This document shows, piece after piece, positions 10,748-17,399 of a stretch of DNA of 64,000 nt. The notes under the pieces are model-generated. The model searched no databases, had not been told where the DNA came from, and saw only the letters and a program-made list of their open reading frames with translations. Both the position numbers and the translations under genes were made by a program. Origin of the DNA: Bradyrhizobium sp. ISRA464 (GTDB taxonomy: Bacteria > Pseudomonadota > Alphaproteobacteria > Rhizobiales > Xanthobacteraceae); contig NZ_CP094526.1 in assembly GCF_029910095.1 (NCBI RefSeq), forward strand, positions 434,001-498,000, given 5' to 3'. Every line of letters starts with the position of its first letter. Positions within the stretch are counted from its first letter, which is position 1.

Positions 10748-10774
10748 GTGGCCTCGGCATTGAGCCGAGGCCAC
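10748..10774. terminator. hairpin between two convergent genes
   Basis: Perfect 11-bp stem GTGGCCTCGGC (10748-10758) and GCCGAGGCCAC (10764-10774) with a 5-base loop, placed four bases after the EamA stop and 18 before the GNAT stop. There is no strong T-run, so its terminator role for both genes is inferred from position. Confidence 0.6.
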
Positions 10775-10792
10775 GATGTTGGCGGCGAAGAA

Positions 10793-11392
10793 CTATCCGT
10801 GCCGGCGCGTCGAATTGTTCCAGTTCTTCAGCGACGCCCAGACGCTCCGCGAGAGACGGAAGCAGTCGACCGGGCTCGACGAGCCGAGCGCCTCGAAACG
10901 ATGCAGCTCGACGCCGCTCCACTGGAAGCCGCACTTCTCGAGGATGTTGCGCGACGACGGGTTCACCACCCGCGCGCCGGAGATCAGGTGGTCGAGGTCG
11001 AACTCCTCGAAGAAGTAATCGATCACCGCGCGAGCGGCCTCGGTGCCGAAGCCCTGGCCCCAATGGTCGACGCCGAGCCAGTAGCCGAGCTCCGGCGTGA
11101 TCCCGTCGCGCCAGTCGATGCCGACCATGCCGATCGGCGTGTGATTGTTCTCGATCAGGAAAGCCGTTTCGCGTCCGCGTTCGGCGAGGGCTCGCACGAA
11201 GTCGATGGCGTCGTCCTGGCTGTAGGGGTACGGCAGGCGGCGGGTGTTCTCGGCGATGCGGCGATCATTGGCGAGGCGAGCAATTGCTTTTACGTCCGCG
11301 AGAGTCGGCTTGCGCAATGTCAGCCGTTCGGTCTCGAGGACGCAAGCTCTTGCCTCACGCAAGGTCGTCGGCGTCGGGATTTCCTGCAACAT
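10793..11392 (-). CDS. GNAT-family N-acetyltransferase (RimJ/RimL type)
   Basis: 199 residues. The GNAT core runs from ETERLTLRKPTLADVKAIARL to about residue 185, with acetyl-CoA loop GVDHWGQGFGTEAARAV near 125 and the following VVNPSSRNILEKCGFQ segment. RimJ/RimL relatives acetylate N-termini of ribosomal proteins, but many paralogs act on small molecules. Its position after rpmA on the same strand is common in this bacterial group, yet a terminator (11470-11499) separates the two, so it is probably expressed on its own. Confidence 0.88.
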   Translation of the reverse strand: MLQEIPTPTTLREARACVLETERLTLRKPTLADVKAIARLANDRRIAENTRRLPYPYSQDDAIDFVRALAERGRETAFLIENNHTPIGMVGIDWRDGITPELGYWLGVDHWGQGFGTEAARAVIDYFFEEFDLDHLISGARVVNPSSRNILEKCGFQWSGVELHRFEALGSSSPVDCFRLSRSVWASLKNWNNSTRRHG

Positions 11393-11469
11393 GTCGGGCT
11401 CCTGTGATGCGAAAAAATGTTACGCAACGCTTGGAACGTCACACGTGATCGAACCGGAACACGCGCAAC

Positions 11470-11499
11470 AAAAAAGGGAGGCCGGTTATCCCGCCTCCC
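11470..11499 (-). terminator. rho-independent terminator after rpmA
   Basis: On the minus strand: stem GGGAGGC / GCCTCCC (11493-11499 with 11476-11482), 10-base loop, then six T. It ends the rplU-rpmA transcript about 60 bases past the rpmA stop. Confidence 0.85.
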
Positions 11500-11561
11500 C
11501 TGGAGCCCTTTGCGACTCCGCCGGTTCAACAGGACCCGGCGGACTTGTGTTTGTCCACCGT

Positions 11562-11831
11562 CTACTTGGCCGCTTCCGCCATCGGGATAACCGATACGAA
11601 TGTGCGGCCGTTGGCTTTGGCACGGAACTCGACATGACCCTCGATCTTGGCGAAGAGAGTATGATCGGTGCCCATGCCGACATTAAGGCCGGGATGCCAG
11701 GTGGTGCCGCGCTGACGCGCGATGATGTTACCGGGGATCACGCGCTCGCCGCCGAACGCCTTGATGCCAAGGCGCTTGCCCTTGGAATCACGTCCGTTGC
11801 GCGATGAACCGCCTGCTTTTTTGTGAGCCAT
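11562..11831 (-). CDS. rpmA: 50S ribosomal protein L27
   Basis: 89 residues. It begins [20 protein letters not shown], the L27 signature whose N-terminal arm reaches the peptidyl transferase centre, and continues with [17 protein letters not shown]. Length is normal for the family. It follows rplU by 92 bases and ends in a strong terminator, forming a two-gene ribosomal operon. Confidence 0.98.
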   Translation of the reverse strand: MAHKKAGGSSRNGRDSKGKRLGIKAFGGERVIPGNIIARQRGTTWHPGLNVGMGTDHTLFAKIEGHVEFRAKANGRTFVSVIPMAEAAK

Positions 11832-11923
11832 AGCCCGTCTCCGACTTCGCTTTGATCTCTAGATCAATTCCTTGACGGAATCATTTCACATTTTGTCACG
11901 CTTCAATTCGTGAAGCGCGATGA

Positions 11924-12388
11924 TCACTTCTTCTCGCTTTTGGCGGCGGCCTTCTTGGCCGGAGCCTTCTTGGCGGCCGGCGCCTTCTTCTTGGCCGCCT
12001 TGGGTGCGGCGTCCTCGCCATCGGCGGGCGCTGCGACCTTTTCCCTCTTCGGCCGCGGGCCGATGGTCGGCTTGGCGTTATCGGCGAGGATCTCGGTGAT
12101 GCGAAGCACCGTCAGCTCATCGCGGTAACCGCGCTTGCGGCGTGAATTCTTGCGGCGACGCTTCTTGAACGCGATCACCTTGGCGCCGCGCTTGTGCTGC
12201 AGCACTTCGGCTGCAACGGAGGCGCCTGCCACGGTGGGCGTTCCCAGCACCGGCGTGTCACCGCCGAGCACCAGAACTTCACCAAGCTGCACGATCGTGC
12301 CGACGTCGCCGGCGATCTTGCCTATCTCGAGTACATCATTCGGAACGACACGGTACTGCCGGCCGCCGGTTTTGATGACTGCGAACAT
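11924..12388 (-). CDS. rplU: 50S ribosomal protein L21 with Ala/Lys-rich tail
   Basis: 154 residues. Residues 1-103 are L21 (MFAVIKTGGRQYRV, KVIAFKKRRRKNSRRKRGYRD, TVLRITEI). The remaining 50 residues are almost only Ala, Lys and Pro with acidic interruptions (KKAPAAKKAPAKKAAAK), an extension typical of Rhizobiales but absent from the roughly 103-residue E. coli protein. L21 binds 23S rRNA with L20. First gene of the rplU-rpmA operon. Confidence 0.97.
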   Translation of the reverse strand: MFAVIKTGGRQYRVVPNDVLEIGKIAGDVGTIVQLGEVLVLGGDTPVLGTPTVAGASVAAEVLQHKRGAKVIAFKKRRRKNSRRKRGYRDELTVLRITEILADNAKPTIGPRPKREKVAAPADGEDAAPKAAKKKAPAAKKAPAKKAAAKSEKK

Positions 12389-12899
12389 CGTTTGATTCCT
12401 TCGTGTTCGATCCCGGCCTCGGACGCATCCGGGCCGGCTTCTTGTTCAGTCGGGTTTAGGGTACGTGTCTCGCGCGAAACGGGCACAAGTCCGCACAAAT
12501 TCGCACAAAGACAAGCGGCGCGAGAAATCCTCGCGCCGGATGCGGGGGACTTATAGCCGCAAATCGCGGAGAGTCAAGGCAAAGCAGGGCAAAAACCGGC
12601 CAAAAATGAAGGGTTTGGCGTCATTTTGGCCCTCCGGGCGCCGCTTTAGGACCGCAACCCGGATGTGAAATCAACGAGTTCCTTGAGGCCCGGAGCCAGC
12701 TTCGCTTCCGGGCGCCCTGGCGCGGTAAGGTTGACCGGTTAGGTTAAGATCGGCTTGGCGTTGCCGATTCCGGGCGGGTTGCTACCGTCCCCATGTCGCT
12801 CCGCCGGCCAGCGAAGCCGCACTTCCAAGCCGGCAATTTTCAAGCAGCGGCAAGGGACCGCCAGTATTTTTGTCGCGTCTGGCGGTCCCACCCGCCGTT
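12389..12899 (-). promoter_or_regulatory. rplU upstream region, with two hairpins
   Basis: No convincing gene in these 511 bases. A 9-bp hairpin (12516-12524 with 12530-12538, arms of GGCGCGAG type) lies about 130 bases before rplU, and a weaker one (GCCCGGA, 12688-12694, with TCCGGGC, 12707-12713) lies further up. They could end transcription from the upstream hydrolase gene or belong to an rplU leader; neither has a T-run. The rplU promoter should be here, but I cannot place its boxes. Confidence 0.45.
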
Positions 12900-13763
12900 C
12901 TACCTCCAATTGATTCGACCGAAGAAGCCCGCGATCTCGGAGGCCGCGCGGTCGGGGTGCTCACGATGCGGAAAATGCCCGACGTCGGGAAACATCTTCA
13001 GGTCGAGATGAGTGAAGGTTTCGCCGAGCCGGTCGGTCCAGGCATAGGGAAACAGCGGATCGTGCTCCGCCCAGCGGATGCAGGTTGGCACCGCGATAGG
13101 CGGCAGCGCCAGGGCCTCGCCCTGCATCATCTTCACGCGTGCCGCATGCGCCGCGCGGTAGTGGGCGAAGCCGCCGGCGAGGTTACCCGGCTTGAAGAAG
13201 TTGTCGGTGAAGGCCTCGAGCACGTCATCGAAGGCGGCCTTGCGATGCGACCAGTTGCGCAGGAAATGGCCGATATAGGTCCGGCAATTCTCGCGCGTCG
13301 CGCCGACCAGCGCTGGTGCCATCTCCATCTGGTGGAACGATTGGTACCAGATGTGGTTCAGCCGGTCGGGCGCAGCCATGCGGGCACCGATGCCAGGGTA
13401 GACAAAATCGAAGAAGAACAGGCCGGCGATGCGCTCGGGCGCCTTGCGGGCCAAGGGCTGCATCACCGCGCCGCCGACGTCATGGCCGACGACGCCGGCT
13501 TTCGCTATGCCGAGCGCGTCCAGCAGCGCCAGCATGTCGTCGGCATGTTGATCGGGGCCGTAAGGTCCCGCGGGCTTGTCGCTGTCGCCGAAGCCGCGCA
13601 AATCGGGCGCGATCAGCGTGAAGCGGTCGGCCAGCCGGGTCATCACCGGCTTCCAGGTCAGCCAGAATTCCGGCCAGCCGTGCAGCAGCAGCAGCGGCCT
13701 GCCCTTGCCGGTCTTTGCGACGTGGAACGCCGCGCCGTTGGCTCGAATCGTCACATGCTCCAT
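12900..13763 (-). CDS. alpha/beta hydrolase, epoxide hydrolase-like
   Basis: 287 residues. The fold is clear: oxyanion motif HGWPEFWLTW, then PDLRGFGDSDKP, nucleophile elbow GHDVGGAV with Asp as nucleophile, acid Asp in WAEHDPLFP, and catalytic His in DVGHFPHREHP. An Asp nucleophile with HGxP points to epoxide hydrolases or haloalkane/haloacetate dehalogenases rather than esterases. The GHNRGAR elbow known from fluoroacetate dehalogenase is not present, so I favour epoxide hydrolase-like. Substrate unknown. No signal peptide; cytoplasmic. Confidence 0.85.
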   Translation of the reverse strand: MEHVTIRANGAAFHVAKTGKGRPLLLLHGWPEFWLTWKPVMTRLADRFTLIAPDLRGFGDSDKPAGPYGPDQHADDMLALLDALGIAKAGVVGHDVGGAVMQPLARKAPERIAGLFFFDFVYPGIGARMAAPDRLNHIWYQSFHQMEMAPALVGATRENCRTYIGHFLRNWSHRKAAFDDVLEAFTDNFFKPGNLAGGFAHYRAAHAARVKMMQGEALALPPIAVPTCIRWAEHDPLFPYAWTDRLGETFTHLDLKMFPDVGHFPHREHPDRAASEIAGFFGRINWR

Positions 13764-13973
13764 GGCCAGCTCCTGTTCTGCCTCGCGACACCGTGCGACC
13801 TGATCAGTGCTGTGACGCTAGCGCTTTGTTTCCACGCGCTTTCTTCAGGCGGGTCGCGAATTTCACAGTCCGGCGACGCCGTGACGGAAATATTATTGCA
13901 GCGCCTTGTCTGGCCCGCCATCCTCGCCTAGAACACGCCCCGACCGCGGGTGGCGCAAATCACCCGGGCCACT

Positions 13974-14063
13974 GGAGAGGTGGCAGAGTGGTTGAATGCA
14001 CCGCACTCGAAATGCGGCATAGGTGCAAGCCTATCGGGGGTTCGAATCCCTCCCTCTCCGCCA
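13974..14063 (+). tRNA. tRNA-Ser (anticodon CGA)
   Basis: 90 bases with encoded CCA. Acceptor stem GGAGAGG pairs with CCTCTCC. Anticodon stem CCGCA/TGCGG holds loop CTCGAAA, so the anticodon is CGA (14008-14010), reading UCG. The long variable arm expected of tRNA-Ser and the T-loop TTCGAATC are present. The AT-richer accessory patch begins right after it. Confidence 0.97.
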
Positions 14064-14086
14064 TATGCGCCGTTGTCCGGCCCGGA

Positions 14087-14123
14087 GACATGGGTAACGG
14101 AACGTACCTAAGACACGGGTGAC
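14087..14123. repeat. two near-identical 12-mers after the tRNA
   Basis: GACATGGGTAAC (14087-14098) and GACACGGGTGAC (14112-14123) form a direct repeat with two mismatches, period 25. Closely spaced subterminal repeats like these are found at ends of some IS elements, so this may be a relic of an inserted element. That reading is tentative: no transposase or matching far end is seen. Confidence 0.4.
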
Positions 14124-14182
14124 AGCCTCGTGCCGACGGACGGTAGAGGTAGCTTCGAATCGATCGGACGGTGGGGGCGCGC

Positions 14183-15052
14183 TCAGAAGGGGACTAGGTC
14201 GTCCATGTCGAGTCGATAGAGTTTCTTCTCAATGCTCTCCACCAACACTTTCATCATGTCAGCGGTTTCTTGGACGTAGCTTTTTGTGAAGACTTCAAGT
14301 CGCTTGCCTTCGCTATCCCAGCCGTTCCGATGCACACAATCGTGGCGATACTCGATCGCTTTGAACAGCCTCTCTTTGTCAGCGCCGAGAAGGTCAAAAA
14401 GGTCGACGTTCGCTGCAATGTTGTACAGCGCGCGTACCTTCGGAATATTGTGATAGACGATTGACCGCAGATATAGGAGCACTTCCGAGTGAACGAGTTC
14501 CTTGCCTGCTGCTATTTCGGCAAGCGTGAATTTCTTGCTGGACAGGTCCTTATCGGAAGCTAGGAGCTTCTTCAGTGCTTCGGCGTCTTCCGACACGAGA
14601 TTGATGAGCGTGTCCGAAAGATACGCTTCTAGCGCGCCGACCTGCTGTGCGAAGACCATCCGATTGACAAGGTGAGCACCTTCTCCACCGTGCTCGGCTA
14701 GTAATTCACCGGTGTGGTGGTAGGAATCCAAAAATACTGCTCGTGGATTATCTGGCGCGTCGTAGTCAACCCAATCCTCGTCATCGGGGGCATACTGCGC
14801 AAGTTCCGCCTCAACCGTTATGTTGCCGAAATCGTCGAGCGTGATGTCACAGCTGCTTACGGTGTTGAAGCAGTGACCATTGAATACGTTCTTGCATTTT
14901 GGGCACGCGACCTCCACGGATCCTTCGGAAACGTTGTCAGAAGCACGCTCAGCTTCAAAGCTGGGTTCTGGAACGGCTACCGTGGTGGAGACGTGGCGCT
15001 TGCAATTGGGGCAAACAAATCGAGCGATTGTTTCAAAGCGGTGGTTTGTCAT
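14183..15052 (-). CDS. HEPN-like protein with two zinc knuckles, possible RNase or toxin
   Basis: 289 residues, no named family recognised over the full length. The N-terminus has two CxxC pairs, C14-P-N-C17 and C50-P-K-C53, which should form one zinc ribbon. Residues 130-280 are helical. The stretch EYRHDCVHRNG contains R236-x4-H241 with a polar residue after Arg, the catalytic R-x(4-6)-H pattern of HEPN nucleases. The gene is AT-richer than its neighbours and uses codons rare around it, a sign of transfer. It lies between tRNA-Ser and a dGTPase fragment on the same strand. HEPN proteins are common in phage defence and toxin-antitoxin systems; that role here is inference. Confidence 0.6.
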   Translation of the reverse strand: MTNHRFETIARFVCPNCKRHVSTTVAVPEPSFEAERASDNVSEGSVEVACPKCKNVFNGHCFNTVSSCDITLDDFGNITVEAELAQYAPDDEDWVDYDAPDNPRAVFLDSYHHTGELLAEHGGEGAHLVNRMVFAQQVGALEAYLSDTLINLVSEDAEALKKLLASDKDLSSKKFTLAEIAAGKELVHSEVLLYLRSIVYHNIPKVRALYNIAANVDLFDLLGADKERLFKAIEYRHDCVHRNGWDSEGKRLEVFTKSYVQETADMMKVLVESIEKKLYRLDMDDLVPF

Positions 15053-15206
15053 TTTTTGTTTGGATCCGCATGACGATATCCGCGAAATTCCCGTCTCTAA
15101 TGAGTACGCGGGTGCGATCCTTCACGCAAACAGGACGTCGCGGTGAACGCCAAAGCGCTTGCGGCAGATAGGGCTGCGATCAATGTACGCTATTGAACGG
15201 CACACG

Positions 15207-15563
15207 TCAGCTGGGTCTGAAGAGTGCCGCTGGATTTGTGGTCTTTAGCCTTGAGTAGACATCAAGCGCATATGCATCTGTCATTCCAGCAATGTAGTCA
15301 CAAATCAACCTGCTTCGCATCTCTTCACAGTTGCCGAACGCGCGAATCGCGCGTAGGCGATCGCGCCAGTCATTAGGCAGAAGCTCGCCTTCGACGTCCT
15401 TATAAAAGCAGTCAAATAAATCATGAACTATCTGCTTGCCACGATACTCGATCAGTTTTAGCCGAGGGCTCTTTATATGGAGCTCATACGTTAGGTGCTT
15501 CAGAACGTCGATCTCAAAGCGAACCTCATCCTCAAAGTCGTACGTGGAGTAACCCCGATCGCC
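15207..15563 (-). pseudogene. C-terminal fragment of a dGTPase-like dNTP triphosphohydrolase
   Basis: In the frame ending with TGA at 15207-15209 the minus strand reads about 118 codons without an N-terminal domain: GDRGYSTYDFEDEVRFEID, then IKSPRLKLIEYRGKQIV, LLPNDWRDRL, and CDYIAGMTDAYALDVYSRL. The last motif is a hallmark of the C-terminus of Dgt-type HD phosphohydrolases. The HD catalytic part is gone; instead the sequence joins the truncated ABC-F gene directly at about 15561-15572. No ORF track start codon supports it as a gene by itself. The downstream HEPN-like gene starts 155 bases later on the same strand, so the two may once have been an operon. Confidence 0.7.
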
Positions 15564-17084
15564 TCGTGGCTCACGACCAGCAGCGCTCCGTCATAGGCGC
15601 GCAATCCGGCTTCGACCGCTTCCATGGATTCGATGTCGAGATGGTTGGTCGGCTCGTCGAGGATCAGGAGCGGCGGCGGCGTCGCGCCACCCAGGACGCA
15701 GGCGAGGCCGGCGCGGAGCAACTGACCGCCGCTGAGGCGGGAGACGATCTGCAGCGCTGCATCGGCCCGGAACATGAAGCGCGCCAGCGCGGCGCGGCAT
15801 TCGTTCTCCCCGGCATTCGGATTGATGCGCCGGAAGTTGTCGAGGATGGAGGCCTTGGCATCCAGCAGGCTGACCGTTTGATCGAACATCGCAAAGCGGT
15901 TCACGACATGCACCGTGCCGCGCGACGGCAGCAGATCGCCGGTGATGAGCCTGAGTAGTGTCGTCTTGCCCGACCCGTTGGGCCCGACGATCGCGACCCG
16001 CTCCGGTCCGACGATGGAGAGTGTGACGTCGCGCAGGATCGGGCTCTCCGCGGTGTAACCGAGATCGGCGGCTTCGATCCGGAGCACCATCCTGCCTGTC
16101 GGCAGATCCGTCGGCGGCAATCGCACCGAGAATGGTTGAAGGACTTCGATGCGCTGACGCGCCGCGGTGGCGAGCTGAAGTGCTTGGGCGCGCTTGCGCT
16201 CGGCGAGGCGCGCGTTCTCGCCGCCGGTGTCCTCGCTGCGATCCTTGCGCAGGCCGGCGGCGATGCGCGGCATATCGCCCTTTGCGCGCTTCCGCTGGCC
16301 CGCGCCGTCCTTGCGCGCCTTCCGTTCAGTCGTTTCTCTTTCCTTGCGGTCGATCTCGGCTACGCGCTTTTCGGCGCTCGCCAGGTCGTGCCGGGCCGCG
16401 GCGAGCTCGACCGCCTTGCGGTTGGCTCCAATTGCCGCCGTAGCGTCTCGCTTCCAGCGACGTCAGCTCGACGATCGCATCCATGGTCTCCAGCAGCGCG
16501 CGGTCGTGGCTGACAATGATCGCGCCTCGACGCCAGTTGGCGAGCTGGTCGACCACGGCCTTGCGTCCCTCGCGGTCCAGATTGTTCGTGGGCTCGTCCA
16601 GCAGCAGAAAGTCGGGGTCTGCGAAAATGAGTGCAGCGAGGCGCGCCCTGGTGGCCTGTCCGCCGGACAGGCTCGCCACGGGCACGTCGAGAACATCGTC
16701 AAGTCCGACGCGGCCGAGCGCGGATGCAATGCGGGCGTCCAGCGTCCAGTCGACCTCCGCCAGCTCTTCGGTGGTCGCATTGCCCTGTTCGGCGCGGCGC
16801 AGTGCGCCAAGTGCGTGGCGGGCAGCGAACAGATCGATGACGCACTCGTCGTGCTTTACTTGAACCGTCTGGAGAAGCAGTCCGACGCGGCCCCGCACCG
16901 AGGCCGTGCCGGATTGTGGTGGACGTTGCCCGGCGATGAGGGCAAGCAGGCTCGTTTTCCCGATGCCGTTGCGGCCGACAAGCCCGGTCCGTTCGGGTCC
17001 GAAGCTCAGGTCGATGTTGGAAAGAAGGATCCGGCCGTCAGGCGCGGACAGGGTCAAATTCGAGAGCGTGATGGATGCAGGCAT
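15564..17084 (-). pseudogene. broken ABC-F family ATPase (Uup/YheS-like)
   Basis: Two ABC domains of one ABC-F protein lie in different frames. Domain 1 starts at the ATG at 17084 (MPASITLSNLTLS) with Walker A GRNGIGKTS, signature LSGGQATRAR, Walker B FLLLDEPTNNLD and VSHDRALLE. After YGGNWS, at about 16421-16427, the frame shifts; NRKAVELAAARHDLASAEKR continues in another frame through the linker into domain 2 (Walker A GPNGSGKTT, signature LSGGQLLRAG, Walker B LLILDEPTNHLD). Domain 2 ends abruptly at VVSH, where the dGTPase fragment begins. So the gene carries both a frameshift and a 3' deletion or replacement. Intact relatives are soluble ribosome-associated ATPases. Confidence 0.85.
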
Positions 17085-17399
17085 GGTGATGGATGTCCCC
17101 GTGGGCAAGGCTGGTGGGCGTTGCTGTCCGGATGAAATCCATGGCCGTCGGCATCCTCTCGGATTGATGATGGAGGTGATCTAGTCGCGTGTTGATTTGG
17201 GATCAAGGCCGGAACTGAGTTGCTTCGGCCACCCGGGCTGGCACAGACGCTCGCGTCCCTTCGTCACGCCGCCGCCGTGGGCTAGGGCCGTTCAAATCAG
17301 GCCGCTTTTCTGCCGCGCTTACCTAACCCGAAAGGGGTAGGTGAGGGGCCTCCTTGCGAGGGAATGGTATTCGAGTGTCCGAGAGCGCTATCGTGACCC
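17085..17399. other. spacer between the ABC-F relic and the repeat-protein operon
   Basis: No gene seen. Contains an imperfect hairpin with a GAAA loop near 17320-17343 (ACCTAACCC/GGGGTAGGT) and presumably the promoters of both divergent genes; I cannot identify their boxes. Confidence 0.4.

Noticed and set aside
12465..12668. 67-aa plus-strand ORF
   Set aside because: Lys/Arg-rich but overlaps the rplU leader hairpin and has no motif or ribosome site.
14064..15563. Complete integrative island with attL/attR at tRNA-Ser
   Set aside because: No integrase gene and no second copy of the tRNA 3' end at the far side could be found.
15564..17084. ABC-F gene kept functional by programmed frameshift
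   Set aside because: No slippery heptamer at the break, several residues are missing, and the 3' end is also lost.
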